Shown here: piece by piece, positions 44,113 to 54,187 of the stretch
Numbering within the stretch: the first letter of the stretch is position 1
How the letters are laid out: each line of letters starts with the position of its first letter
DNA from: Lachnotalea glycerini
GTDB lineage: Bacteria; Bacillota; Clostridia; Lachnospirales; Lachnospiraceae
DNA length: 64,000 bases
NCBI RefSeq assembly: GCF_003201285.1
Contig: NZ_QICS01000014.1
Span: 38,323 to 102,322, forward strand
Direction: 5' to 3'
Position numbers and translations under genes: made by a program
The notes under the pieces: generated by a model
What the model saw: the letters and a program-made list of their open reading frames with translations, nothing else
Database searches by the model: none
What the model was told of the DNA's origin: nothing

Positions 44113-45529
44113 AACACAATTTATAATATTAAAGGGCAAATTTAAAAGACTGACCGGAAAATGGGGTTCTATTTGCATTATTTTAGCTGCCTTTCTATAT
44201 GCTATTTCTATCTGTGGTATGACTTATATAAGCGAAAAATTTATTGACTTTTCGCAACTGTTTTTTTCTAGAATTATTTTTTTTATTTTAATATTTTATT
44301 GCATAACATATTTACCGCTAAGGGTATATCAATACTTTATTTTTAATAAGGAGTTTGATATTTTATTTTTAGCACCAATTTCATTATTCGAGTGTTTTGC
44401 TTGGAATTTTTTAAAACAAATTGCGCGTACTGTTTTACCCGTTATCGCAATATTAACCATTTTTATACCCACCATAAGAATTTTGAAGATTTCAGGTTTT
44501 AGCTATTTTTTCGGAGTATTTATGTTACTTGTTTGTTTTAATATCGTTTATATTTTATTTGAACTTGTTTTGTATATTTTAATGAAGAACAATGTTTATC
44601 AAGTTATTTTGCTCGGCATTGGAATACAGGAAATTATTATTTTTTTTATTATAGGAAGCTTATTACAAGGGAATACTTCATGGTTACAAAGTATTCAATT
44701 TGATAGCTTAATTACCGGCTATACATTAGTAAAATGCAATTGCGTTTTATTGATTTTTTTATTTTCATATATGCTTGCATATTATTTGTTTCGATGTACT
44801 TACTATGTAAATGGAGTTGGATATAAGAATACTAAGCGAATGTTTAATAGAGTATGGCAGCCTCATAACATGCGTTGGTTCTGGCTATGGAAAGATGAAA
44901 AAGTCTTTTTAAGAGATTTCGACAGACTGAAGTATATTTTGATTACTATTATCATATATATAATTTCTGTTTTGTCCAGCAAAAATAAAGTAGGTGCTAA
45001 TTCAGTTTATATTCTTCTTTTAACATTTATATTAATTTCGGGTTTACAAATTACAATAGAAAATATTTCAGCAGAAAAAGAAAAAAAAGAAATTTTTTAT
45101 CTTTCAGGTATTACAAAATCAGCTTTTATTAATCATAAATATTGGTTTTCACTATTTAATACATCAGTTTTAACCTTTATATATGGAACTATTATTTTGA
45201 TCTTTAATCCATTGACTGTAATTGAAAGCATTGAGCTGTGCTTGGCTTTATTAGCTATATTAGTGAATTGTTTATATATTTTTTCATTTAGAATAACATT
45301 TTTTAATTTAATATGTTGGTACGAGGAAGACTTTTTTAAACGATTTAGAGTACTAACGAAAGTTATAATAAACTTAATTTTGGAAACTGCATTTCTTGTA
45401 GCAATATTTAGTATTATATATACATTAAGTATTAACATTTTATTCAAGTGTGGACTTTTCGCGCTGGTTGGATGTATTAGCTTCATCCTCTATCAATTTA
45501 AATGTAATAAATATTGTAATAGAGATTAA
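44096..45529 (+). CDS. Large ABC transporter permease (bacteriocin locus, first system)
   Basis: Product of 477 residues. ATG 44096 has AGGAT 10 bases upstream; ATG 44084 is also possible. About 12 hydrophobic segments are spread over the whole length, with a cytoplasmic stretch near residues 240-290 (WQPHNMRWFWLWKDEKVFLRD). Phe/Ile/Tyr-rich composition is typical of these permeases. I cannot assign a named family. It overlaps the preceding ATPase gene by 17 bases. Inferred to export the peptide or extrude it from the membrane as immunity. Confidence 0.75.
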   Translation: MIVLIKTQFIILKGKFKRLTGKWGSICIILAAFLYAISICGMTYISEKFIDFSQLFFSRIIFFILIFYCITYLPLRVYQYFIFNKEFDILFLAPISLFECFAWNFLKQIARTVLPVIAILTIFIPTIRILKISGFSYFFGVFMLLVCFNIVYILFELVLYILMKNNVYQVILLGIGIQEIIIFFIIGSLLQGNTSWLQSIQFDSLITGYTLVKCNCVLLIFLFSYMLAYYLFRCTYYVNGVGYKNTKRMFNRVWQPHNMRWFWLWKDEKVFLRDFDRLKYILITIIIYIISVLSSKNKVGANSVYILLLTFILISGLQITIENISAEKEKKEIFYLSGITKSAFINHKYWFSLFNTSVLTFIYGTIILIFNPLTVIESIELCLALLAILVNCLYIFSFRITFFNLICWYEEDFFKRFRVLTKVIINLILETAFLVAIFSIIYTLSINILFKCGLFALVGCISFILYQFKCNKYCNRD

Positions 45530-45593
45530 ATCATATATTATGAAACTTACGTACATATGTATCGTCCATGGAGTGGGATAGGGAGGTAGTAAA

Positions 45594-45689
45594 ATGAATA
45601 ACAAGGAAAAGATTCTTAAGATGATAAAAGAGGTAATTATTTTTCTTATTGTTGGTGTTGTGTTTATGTTTATAAAGAGCCGATTTTAG
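45594..45689 (+). CDS. Small single-pass membrane peptide in the bacteriocin locus
   Basis: Product of 31 residues (MNNKEKILKMIKEVIIFLIV...). A strong GGGAGG site precedes ATG 45594. A basic N-terminus is followed by one hydrophobic helix (about 14-27) and a short basic tail (KSRF). It lies between the two transporter systems, 14 bases before the next ATPase gene. It could be a transporter subunit, an immunity peptide or a second small effector. It is too short for family assignment. Confidence 0.6.
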   Translation: MNNKEKILKMIKEVIIFLIVGVVFMFIKSRF

Positions 45690-45702
45690 AAAAGGAGTTA
45701 CT

Positions 45703-46590
45703 ATGGAAAATACAATCATAACAAATAATATAACAAAGCAGTATAAGAAGTTTAAAGCATTAGACAGTGTGAGTATTCAGGTTGAGGCAGGTACGGTTTA
45801 TGGAGTGATCGGTAAGAATGGTGCAGGAAAAACTACATTGCTGAAAATAATATCAGGACTTATAAAAGCGACTTCGGGTGATATCAATATACAATATGAT
45901 AAAATAAATTCGATAGGTACCCTGATTGAGGAACCTGGCTTATGTTATGATATGACGGGTTTTGAAAATCTTAAACTAAAAAGTCTGGCTTTCGGACTTT
46001 CAGATGATGTACAATTACATAATATATTAAATCTAGTAGGTTTATCTGGTAGTAAAAGGGTGAAAGTAAAAAATTTTTCATTGGGGATGAAACAAAGACT
46101 AGGTATCGGGCTTGCATTGGTGGGAAACCCTCAAATCTTAATTTTAGATGAGCCAATCAATGGATTGGATCCACAAGGAATCGTAGAGGTAAGAAAACTA
46201 ATTTTGAAGCTAAAAAACGAATTTAACAAAACCATTATGGTTTCAAGTCATATTTTGGATGAATTATTTAAGATAGGCGATAAATACGCAATTATCAATA
46301 ATGGTAAAATAGTCTTGGAGGCAACGAAAGAGGAATTACAAAAGCGCATGGAGCGTTGCATTGAAGTTGAGACAGACCAAGTGGAAGATGTCATTGAACT
46401 ACTGAATCAATTGAAGCTCAATGATTATGATATACATACTAATCAGGTGGTTATCAGGGATAAAACCTTAGAAGTCAGAGCTTTAAATAAAATGCTCGCT
46501 GAAAAATGTATACCAATAGATGGTATAAAATATGGAGAAGTCTCTTATGAAAATTTATTTTTGGAATTGATCGGAGAAAAGTATGCTTAG
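45703..46590 (+). CDS. BcrA-like ABC transporter ATP-binding protein (second system)
   Basis: Product of 295 residues; AAAGGAG precedes the ATG. Walker A GKNGAGKT, signature FSLGMKQRLG and Walker B ILILDEP with PINGLDPQG are the pattern of the BcrA/LctF/NukF group, which gives resistance to bacitracin or lantibiotics by clearing them from the membrane. The C-terminal 80 residues are an accessory domain typical of this group. It pairs with the small permease that overlaps it. Confidence 0.9.
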   Translation: MENTIITNNITKQYKKFKALDSVSIQVEAGTVYGVIGKNGAGKTTLLKIISGLIKATSGDINIQYDKINSIGTLIEEPGLCYDMTGFENLKLKSLAFGLSDDVQLHNILNLVGLSGSKRVKVKNFSLGMKQRLGIGLALVGNPQILILDEPINGLDPQGIVEVRKLILKLKNEFNKTIMVSSHILDELFKIGDKYAIINNGKIVLEATKEELQKRMERCIEVETDQVEDVIELLNQLKLNDYDIHTNQVVIRDKTLEVRALNKMLAEKCIPIDGIKYGEVSYENLFLELIGEKYA

Positions 46591-47314
46591 TTTGATTAAA
46601 ATGGATATATATCGAAGCTTTAAGAGTAGGAGTACTTGGATTTTATTTTTACTGGTTATTTTATTATCAGTTGTTTTAGAAATTCCCTTTGACGATATAA
46701 GGGCAACAAACAGTGTAATGGATAATATTATAATAAGCATCCAAAACGGGAATATTTTGTTGATTGGCGTTTTGCAAATTGTTATTTTATCCAATCAATA
46801 TGTTAAAAATGGTTATATTAAAAATCTGTCAGGGGTGTTGTCTAAGCATAATACAATATATCTGGCTCATTTGGTTTGTTCGATTTTATTTTATACCATA
46901 TCGATTATATTTATAATTATTTCAGTCTTTATTGCTGATTTCATTCTGTATGATAATGCAAGGCTGGGAGCAAACAGCCACACAATATGGTATATTTTAT
47001 GCCAGATTTTACTTCTATCGGTATATTCAATGGGAGTATCTTGTGTTACCATTGCTGTCAATAATACCATTGCGGGTCTGCTGTTTGGTTTTTTGTATTA
47101 TATGTTTATAGATAGTTTTATTATCTATAAGTTGGTTGAGATTTTTAAGCTGCCATTTGATTTTATTTTATATGGAATTGTCAACGCCATTACCGGCCTG
47201 AATATGGGTCAGGATGTCAGCCAGTATACAATGGCAGTGGTAAGCAGCGCTGTTTATTTTGCTATTATATTTATCTTTGCACGTATTTTCATTTACAAAA
47301 AGCAAATCATTTGA
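46583..47314 (+). CDS. Small ABC transporter permease (second system)
   Basis: Product of 243 residues with six membrane helices, starting [19 protein letters not shown] as in BcrB/LctE/LctG-type immunity permeases. It overlaps its ATPase gene by 8 bases (GGAGAAAAGT before ATG). Its end overlaps the convergent nfo gene by 8 bases, so this is the boundary of the bacteriocin locus. Confidence 0.85.
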   Translation: MLSLIKMDIYRSFKSRSTWILFLLVILLSVVLEIPFDDIRATNSVMDNIIISIQNGNILLIGVLQIVILSNQYVKNGYIKNLSGVLSKHNTIYLAHLVCSILFYTISIIFIIISVFIADFILYDNARLGANSHTIWYILCQILLLSVYSMGVSCVTIAVNNTIAGLLFGFLYYMFIDSFIIYKLVEIFKLPFDFILYGIVNAITGLNMGQDVSQYTMAVVSSAVYFAIIFIFARIFIYKKQII

Positions 47315-48221
47315 TTGATAAATAATCTGTAATAATATTTTCTTTCAGATTAGGATTGAATCGTTTGTTTAGTAACATTTCTATTTCATGCTTATATGGA
47401 GGAAATGATTTTTTGGAATTATCGGAAAGCGGGATATAAGGTGTTTCCAGAATTTTTGGCACATGGTAAAAGGCCTCGTGATGTACCACTTTTGAAAGTG
47501 CCTCAAAGCCTATATGGCCAAAGCCAATGTTTTCATGTCTGTCTTTTCTGGCTCCTTTAGGATTTTTGCTATCGTTAATATGAAACACTGCAATTTGACC
47601 CTTACCAATTAGCCTGTCAAATTGCTCTAGTACCCCATCTAAATCATGAACTATGTCATAGCCGGCATCGTGTACATGGCAAGTATCAAAACAAACACGA
47701 AGCCTGTCATTTTGTTTCACTCCGTCATATATTTGCGCGAGATCTTCAAAAGAGCGGCCTAACTCAGAACCTTTTCCAGACATTGTTTCAAGCGCAATAT
47801 AGCAGCTTTTGTCTGAAGATAGGACTTCATTCAAGCCAGAGACAATTTGTTTGATTCCCACCTCGTTGCCGGCTCCGACATGTGAGCCTGGGTGAAGAAC
47901 AAGAATATGGCTGCCCATTAAAGCGGTACGGTTAAGCTCTAGAGATAAAAAATTAACGGCTAACTCAAAGATATCCGGATTAATGCTATTTGCAAGGTTA
48001 ATGATATAAGGGGCGTGAATGATAAATTCATCTATATTATGCTCCGTCATGTAGGTTTTTGCAGCTTCAATATTTAAATCTTCTACATTTTTTCTGCGTG
48101 TATTCTGTGGTGCACCTGTATAAACCATAAAAGTATTGGCGTTATAGGAAATAGCCTCTTTGGCTGAACCCAGAAGCATATCTTTTCCACTCATACTCAC
48201 ATGAGAACCTATTTTCAACAT
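47307..48221 (-). CDS. nfo: Endonuclease IV (AP endonuclease)
   Basis: Product of 304 residues; AAGGAG before the ATG. A TIM-barrel zinc enzyme that cuts DNA 5' to abasic sites. [46 protein letters not shown] and [20 protein letters not shown] carry the metal-binding His, Glu and Asp residues. Slightly longer than the usual 280, with a C-terminal extension. A single gene. Confidence 0.96.
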   Translation of the reverse strand: MLKIGSHVSMSGKDMLLGSAKEAISYNANTFMVYTGAPQNTRRKNVEDLNIEAAKTYMTEHNIDEFIIHAPYIINLANSINPDIFELAVNFLSLELNRTALMGSHILVLHPGSHVGAGNEVGIKQIVSGLNEVLSSDKSCYIALETMSGKGSELGRSFEDLAQIYDGVKQNDRLRVCFDTCHVHDAGYDIVHDLDGVLEQFDRLIGKGQIAVFHINDSKNPKGARKDRHENIGFGHIGFEALSKVVHHEAFYHVPKILETPYIPLSDNSKKSFPPYKHEIEMLLNKRFNPNLKENIITDYLSIK

Positions 48222-48446
48222 ACGTAATCTCCTTTTTCCTGTATCAAAATAATTTAATTTAAGTATTCATTTGTTTATAAAAGATTATACAAGCTATTGC
48301 ATATTATTTCTATACTTGTTTTGATAACTCTTAAACATATAGGAATGATATTGCTTGTATAAAACAAATTAGATTTGGCTTTTTAAGCATGAAAGTATAT
48401 AATAAACGTGAGGTTAGTAGAATGGATGAAAGATGGAGGAAAAGAA

Positions 48447-49325
48447 GTGAAGAAAGAAAATATTTTTATAAAGTTATGGAAAGTAATTTATCCTGTAGGG
48501 ATATATTTTCTTATTACAAATGTAGTTACTTTCGTATTTATGGCTGTAGCTGCATTCCTAATGGGAATTAAAATGGTAAACAGTGGTGAAGTCGTAAGCA
48601 ATGTAAGAATGCAGGAAAAAGTGATAACTTTGTTTTATAGAAATTCTATGATGCTCACTGCATTATCAGCAGCAATAACAATACCAATTATTTATATTTT
48701 GTTTAAAAAAGACAGGACAAAGGAAAACGTTCAGTATGAAAAAGGCAGTGTTGGATTGTATGGTTTTATTTTCATTGCTGCAGCCAGTGCTTGTTTAGGA
48801 TGCAATCAGTTGCTTTCAATTACAAAACTGGATGAGATATTTCCGGGATTTCTTAAGGTACAGGAGGTTTTGTATGGAGGCAATATAGTCATGGAGATAC
48901 TGGCTGCAGTTATCTTGGCACCGATTATTGAAGAACTTTTATTTCGAGGTATGGTATTTAAAAGGCTGTACGTGTATGTGGGTAAGATGCCAGCTATGCT
49001 GCTGTCTAGCTTATTTTTTGGAATTTATCATGGTAATGTATTGCAGGGAATCTATGCATTTTCAGTAGGTTTGCTATTTGTTTTTATTTATGATAAATAT
49101 AAAACACTGCTTGCACCAATTCTTGCTCATATGTTTGCTAATTTAGTATCTATTCTTTCAGTAGAGACAGGAATTTTTGACTTTCTTTATGTCAATAATT
49201 TAAACATATATTTGAGTACTGTGATTGAAATTATAATTTGTATTGTTATGGTTATCGTGATTCAAACAAAGGTTTTTCGTACAGAGAAAGCGAAGGAAGA
49301 AAAGGAAATAGAGTCTTTTCAATAA
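48447..49325 (+). CDS. CPBP-family intramembrane metalloprotease
   Basis: Product of 292 residues. GTG 48447 is chosen because GGAGG lies 7 bases upstream; ATG 48426 in frame has no site. About eight membrane helices are present. The catalytic motifs are EELLFRG (EExxxR, about residue 165), FFGIYHG (FxxxH, about 200) and HMFANLVS (HxxxN, about 235). CPBP/Abi enzymes process prenylated proteins or bacteriocins, or confer bacteriocin self-immunity. Its nearness to the bacteriocin locus (about 1.1 kb beyond the locus end) is suggestive, but nfo lies between. Confidence 0.85.
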   Translation: MKKENIFIKLWKVIYPVGIYFLITNVVTFVFMAVAAFLMGIKMVNSGEVVSNVRMQEKVITLFYRNSMMLTALSAAITIPIIYILFKKDRTKENVQYEKGSVGLYGFIFIAAASACLGCNQLLSITKLDEIFPGFLKVQEVLYGGNIVMEILAAVILAPIIEELLFRGMVFKRLYVYVGKMPAMLLSSLFFGIYHGNVLQGIYAFSVGLLFVFIYDKYKTLLAPILAHMFANLVSILSVETGIFDFLYVNNLNIYLSTVIEIIICIVMVIVIQTKVFRTEKAKEEKEIESFQ

Positions 49326-49362
49326 TATTGAAAAATATTTATTAAAAAATACTGTCATTCAT

Positions 49363-49388
49363 AAAAAGCACGCTAAACGTGCTTTTTT
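49363..49388 (+). terminator. Rho-independent terminator of the CPBP gene
   Basis: AAAAAGCACG/CGTGCTTTTT with a CTAAA loop and T-run. Confidence 0.92.
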
Positions 49389-49539
49389 AATGCGTTTTAA
49401 ATAAAAATTGAAGATAAAATCACATAGAAAATTGTTTGCAAATTAAGACTAAAATCATATAGAAAGTTTTAATAGACAGATAATTATATGCATGAGTATT
49501 AAATTATCAAATAATCTGACAATTGACAAAAATTTATTA

Positions 49540-49568
49540 TTTACAACTCAAAAAAAATGTAGTATATT
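49540..49568 (+). promoter_or_regulatory. Promoter of gltBD
   Basis: TTTACA (49540-49545), 17-base spacer, TATATT (49563-49568), 50 bases before the gltB start. A TTGACA at 49523-49528 has no good -10 partner. 49389-49539 shows nothing else. Confidence 0.6.
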
Positions 49569-49618
49569 AGTAAAAACAAAAATGCAGTAGAATTTTGAGG
49601 AAAAGACGAGGTATGACA

Positions 49619-52600
49619 ATGGATAATCACAGAGCATGTCCCAAATGCCAAAAAGCCGGATTATATGATTCTAGATTTGAACATGATAATTGTGGTATTG
49701 GTGCAGTAGTTAATATTAAAGGACTTAAAACACATGAAACAGTTGAAAATGCGTTGAAAATTGTAGAAAATCTAGAGCATAGAGCGGGTAAAGATGCCGA
49801 AGGAAAAACCGGAGATGGTGTTGGAATACTTTTGCAGATATCTCATAAGTTTTTTTCGAGAGCAATGAAATCTTTTGGAATTAATTTAGGGGAAGAAAGA
49901 GATTACGGAATCGGTATGTTTTTCTTTCCGCAGGATGAGCTTAAGAGAAATCAGGCAAGAAAAATGTTCGAAATTATTGTCGAAAAGGAAGGTCTGGAAT
50001 TTTTGGGCTGGAGAGAGGTTCCAATTCGAAAGGAAATATTAGGTCATAAAGCATTAGAGTGTATGCCATGTATTATGCAGGGCTTTATCAAAAGACCTAG
50101 AAAGATAGCGCAAGGAATTGAATTTGATAGAAGACTATATATTATACGCAGAGTATTTGAACAAAGTAATGATGATACCTATGTGGTTTCCTTATCAAGT
50201 CGTACAATTGTATATAAAGGTATGTTTTTGGTTGGACAGCTTCGTTTGTTCTTTGAAGATTTACAAAATAAAGAGTATGAATCTGCGATTGCAACGGTAC
50301 ATTCCCGTTTTAGTACGAATACAAACCCAAGTTGGGAAAGAGCACATCCGAATCGATTTATCGTACATAATGGTGAAATTAATACAATCATTGGCAATGT
50401 AGATAAAATGACTGCGCGCGAAGAAACGATGGAGACAGGTTATTTAAAGGGTGAGCTTCATAAGGTACTGCCTGTTATCAATCGCTCAGGCTCGGATTCA
50501 GCCATGCTTGATAATGCATTAGAATTTCTAGTAATGAGCGGTATGGATTTACCACTTGCCGTTATGATAACAATCCCGGAGCCTTGGGCAAATAATAAGA
50601 ATATGACACAGACAAAGAAAGATTTCTATCAGTATTATTCCACTATGATGGAGCCATGGGACGGTCCTGCCTCTATTTTATTCTCAGATGGAGATATGAT
50701 GGGTGCGATACTTGATAGAAATGGTTTAAGACCGTCGAGATATTTTATTACCGATGATGATTATTTAATTCTCTCCTCAGAGGTGGGAGTGTTAGATATC
50801 GATCCAACTAAAATTGTGATGAAAGAAAGACTTCGCCCTGGTAAAATGCTGCTAGTAGATACGGTAAAAGGTGTTGTGATTGATGATGATGATTTAAAGG
50901 AGCAATATTCTGGTAAGCAGCCATATGGTGAATGGTTAGACCGTAATCTTATTTCACTAAAATCATTAAAGATACCGAATCAAAGAGTTCCTGAATTTAC
51001 GAAAGAGGAGCGCTCCAGACTACAGAAAGCTTTTGGGTATACTTACGAAGAATTTAAAAATTCCATTATACCTATGGCTGCGAATGGTTCGGAAGCAATT
51101 GCTGCAATGGGAATTGATATTCCGATACCGGTATTATCAAGCAAGCAGCAGCCATTATTTAATTACTTTAAACAATTGTTTGCACAGGTTACGAATCCGC
51201 CAATTGATGCTATTCGAGAAGAAATTGTAACATCAACAACAGTTTATGTAGGAGAGGATGGTAACCTTTTAGAGGAAAAAGCTTCAAACTGTCATGTACT
51301 TAAGGTAAATAATCCCATTCTCACTAATACAGATATATTAAAGATTAAGAACATGAATGTAGAAGGCTTTAAGGTAGAAGTTATTCCAATTTCCTATTAT
51401 AAAAATACAAAGCTGGAAAGAGCAATAGAAAGATTATTTGTTGAAGTGGATCGGGCACATAGAGAAGGAGCAAATATATTAATACTCTCTGATCGTGGTG
51501 TGGATGAAAATCATGTTGCAATTCCGTCATTGTTAGCTGTGTCGGCACTTCAACAGCATTTGGTAAAGACAAAGAAAAGAACCAGTGTTGCTATGATTTT
51601 AGAAAGTGGAGAGCCAAGAGAAGTGCACCATTTTGCCACCTTATTAGGTTATGGAGCCTGTGCAATCAATCCGTATCTGGCACAGGAAACGATTAAGCAG
51701 TTAATCGATTACAAGATGCTTGACAAGGATTATTACGCAGCAGTTGACGACTATAATAATGCAGTTTTGCATGGCATTATAAAGATTGCTTCGAAAATGG
51801 GTATTTCAACCATTCAATCATATCAAGGCTCACAAATATTTGAAGCAATCGGCATAAGTAATGAGGTGGTTGAAAAATACTTCACGGATACAGTAACACG
51901 CATCGGTGGTATTACACTAAAGGATATTGAACAGGACATTGATGAAAGACATTCTCAAGCTTTCGACCCATTAGGGTTGGAAGTAGATTTAACTTTGGAC
52001 AGCGTAGGCAGACATAAAATGAGAAGTGGTGGAGAGGAACATTTGTATAATCCTCAAACAATACATCTTCTGCAGGAGTCGACGAAACGTGGGGATTATC
52101 AATTGTTTAAAGAATACACCTCACTTGTTAATAAAGAAACTGAACCTGTGAACTTAAGAGGACTCATTGATTTTAATTATCCAAAGAAAGGAATTTCAAT
52201 TGATGAGGTAGAAGATACGGAATCTATCGTAAAGCGTTTTAAAACAGGTGCAATGTCTTATGGATCTATTTCTCAGGAGGCGCATGAAACCTTGGCAATT
52301 GCAATGAATCGGCTTCAAGGCAAGTCAAACAGTGGAGAAGGCGGTGAAAGTCTGGAAAGACTTAGCCAGGGAACAGACGGCATCAATAAATGTTCAGCAA
52401 TTAAACAGGTGGCTTCAGGACGTTTTGGTGTTACCTCCAGATATTTAGTAAGTGCAAAAGAAATACAGATTAAAATGGCGCAGGGAGCGAAACCAGGAGA
52501 GGGAGGACATCTTCCGGGAGGAAAGGTTTATCCTTGGATTGCAAAAACAAGGCATTCAACCCCGGGTGTGGGACTTATTTCACCTCCTCCTCATCATGAT

Positions 52601-54175
52601 ATTTATTCCATTGAAGATTTAGCACAGCTAATTTATGATTGCAAGAACGCTAATACGGAAGCCAGAATATCTGTAAAGCTTGTATCAGAGGCGGGAGTAG
52701 GTACTGTAGCAGCAGGCGTAGCAAAGGCAGGAGCACAGGTTATTTTAATATCAGGATATGACGGAGGAACAGGTGCGGCACCTACCAGCTCTATCCAGAA
52801 TGCAGGACTGCCGTGGGAGCTTGGTTTGGCAGAAACACATCAGACTTTGCTTTATAATGGGTTACGTAATAAGGTTACAATCGAAACAGATGGTAAGCTT
52901 ATGAGCGGACGAGATGTAGCCATTGCAGCGGTTCTGGGTGCAGAGGAATTTGGTTTTGCAACAGCGCCACTTGTAACAATGGGCTGTATTATGATGAGAG
53001 TATGCACTTTGGATACATGTCCCGTAGGCGTAGCAACTCAGAATCCGGAACTTAGAAAGCGCTTTAAGGGTAAACCGGAGTATGTTATCAACTTTATGCA
53101 ATTTATAGCGCAAGAGTTAAGAGAATATATGGCCAAGCTTGGCATACGTAGTGTAGATGAGCTGGTAGGAAGGGCAGATTTGCTTAAGGTAAATGATAAA
53201 GTAACGAATGAGAGAGCAAAAAAGGTTGACTTATCAAGAATTCTAAACAATCCATATGCGGTGGAAGGCCAAAAGGTCACTTTTGATCCTAAAAAAGTAT
53301 TTAATTTTGAACTTGAAAAGACATTGGATGAAAAAGTTCTTATGAAAAAGCTAAAACCAGCTTTATTGAATAAACAAAAAAGAAGTATTGAAATCGATGT
53401 TAAAAATACTGACCGTTCCTTTGGTACTATATTTGGATCGGAGATTACAAAACTTTATCAAGATACACTTGAGGAAGATACGTATACGATTAAATGTTAT
53501 GGTGCAGGTGGTCAAAGCTTTGGTGCTTTCATACCAAAAGGACTTACACTGGAGCTTACAGGTGACAGCAACGATTATTTTGGAAAAGGCTTGTCAGGCG
53601 GTAAGTTGGTTGTATATCCTCCAAGAGGAATCAAATTCAAGCCGGATGAAAATATCATAATAGGTAATGTTGCCTTATATGGAGCTACAAGCGGGAAAGC
53701 TTTTATAAATGGAGTGGCAGGAGAGCGTTTCTGCGTACGCAATTCAGGTGCCAATGCAGTTGTTGAAGGGGTTGGAGATCATGGTTGTGAATATATGACA
53801 GGCGGACGAGTAGTTGTGCTTGGTAAGACTGGAAAGAACTTTGCCGCCGGTATGAGTGGTGGTATAGCTTATGTTCTTGACGAAGAAAGTAACTTGTATT
53901 TAAAACTTAACAAGGAAATGGTTTCGATTGAAGAAATTACCTCAAAATACGATGTATTAGAATTGAAAGATATGATAAAGGAACATGTAGCTTATACTAA
54001 TTCTGAAAAAGGTAAGTTGGTATTGGATCACTTTGGTCAGTATCTTCCTAAATTTAAAAAGATTATACCTCATGATTACAATCGTATGCTTATGACAATT
54101 GTGCAAATGGAAGAAAAGGGTCTTAGCAGTGAACAGGCACAAATAGAAGCTTTTTATGCAAATACAAGAGGATAG
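49619..54175 (+). CDS. gltB: Glutamate synthase (NADPH) large subunit
   Basis: Product of 1518 residues. ATG 49619 has CGAGG 7 bases upstream; ATG 49613 is an alternative. The first 24 residues are a propeptide ending at the amidotransferase Cys (CGIGAV), which becomes the N-terminus after cleavage. The FMN/central domains follow. The iron-sulfur motif is CIMMRVCTLDTCPVG (Cys-x5-Cys-x4-Cys, around residue 1125), and a C-terminal beta-helix (GXGXG, SFGAFIPKGLTLELTGDSND) is present. Glutamine plus 2-oxoglutarate gives two glutamate. It is followed 12 bases later by gltD. Confidence 0.97.
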   Translation: MDNHRACPKCQKAGLYDSRFEHDNCGIGAVVNIKGLKTHETVENALKIVENLEHRAGKDAEGKTGDGVGILLQISHKFFSRAMKSFGINLGEERDYGIGMFFFPQDELKRNQARKMFEIIVEKEGLEFLGWREVPIRKEILGHKALECMPCIMQGFIKRPRKIAQGIEFDRRLYIIRRVFEQSNDDTYVVSLSSRTIVYKGMFLVGQLRLFFEDLQNKEYESAIATVHSRFSTNTNPSWERAHPNRFIVHNGEINTIIGNVDKMTAREETMETGYLKGELHKVLPVINRSGSDSAMLDNALEFLVMSGMDLPLAVMITIPEPWANNKNMTQTKKDFYQYYSTMMEPWDGPASILFSDGDMMGAILDRNGLRPSRYFITDDDYLILSSEVGVLDIDPTKIVMKERLRPGKMLLVDTVKGVVIDDDDLKEQYSGKQPYGEWLDRNLISLKSLKIPNQRVPEFTKEERSRLQKAFGYTYEEFKNSIIPMAANGSEAIAAMGIDIPIPVLSSKQQPLFNYFKQLFAQVTNPPIDAIREEIVTSTTVYVGEDGNLLEEKASNCHVLKVNNPILTNTDILKIKNMNVEGFKVEVIPISYYKNTKLERAIERLFVEVDRAHREGANILILSDRGVDENHVAIPSLLAVSALQQHLVKTKKRTSVAMILESGEPREVHHFATLLGYGACAINPYLAQETIKQLIDYKMLDKDYYAAVDDYNNAVLHGIIKIASKMGISTIQSYQGSQIFEAIGISNEVVEKYFTDTVTRIGGITLKDIEQDIDERHSQAFDPLGLEVDLTLDSVGRHKMRSGGEEHLYNPQTIHLLQESTKRGDYQLFKEYTSLVNKETEPVNLRGLIDFNYPKKGISIDEVEDTESIVKRFKTGAMSYGSISQEAHETLAIAMNRLQGKSNSGEGGESLERLSQGTDGINKCSAIKQVASGRFGVTSRYLVSAKEIQIKMAQGAKPGEGGHLPGGKVYPWIAKTRHSTPGVGLISPPPHHDIYSIEDLAQLIYDCKNANTEARISVKLVSEAGVGTVAAGVAKAGAQVILISGYDGGTGAAPTSSIQNAGLPWELGLAETHQTLLYNGLRNKVTIETDGKLMSGRDVAIAAVLGAEEFGFATAPLVTMGCIMMRVCTLDTCPVGVATQNPELRKRFKGKPEYVINFMQFIAQELREYMAKLGIRSVDELVGRADLLKVNDKVTNERAKKVDLSRILNNPYAVEGQKVTFDPKKVFNFELEKTLDEKVLMKKLKPALLNKQKRSIEIDVKNTDRSFGTIFGSEITKLYQDTLEEDTYTIKCYGAGGQSFGAFIPKGLTLELTGDSNDYFGKGLSGGKLVVYPPRGIKFKPDENIIIGNVALYGATSGKAFINGVAGERFCVRNSGANAVVEGVGDHGCEYMTGGRVVVLGKTGKNFAAGMSGGIAYVLDEESNLYLKLNKEMVSIEEITSKYDVLELKDMIKEHVAYTNSEKGKLVLDHFGQYLPKFKKIIPHDYNRMLMTIVQMEEKGLSSEQAQIEAFYANTRG

Positions 54176-54187
54176 GAGGATAGCGAA

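Noticed and set aside
48389..48571. 60-codon open frame before the CPBP protease gene
   Set aside because: Overlaps the real gene in another frame and lacks a site; the GTG at 48447 with GGAGG is better supported.
48447..49325. CPBP protease as part of the bacteriocin locus
   Set aside because: CPBP proteins can give bacteriocin immunity, but nfo lies between and is on the opposite strand; kept as a separate gene with a note.
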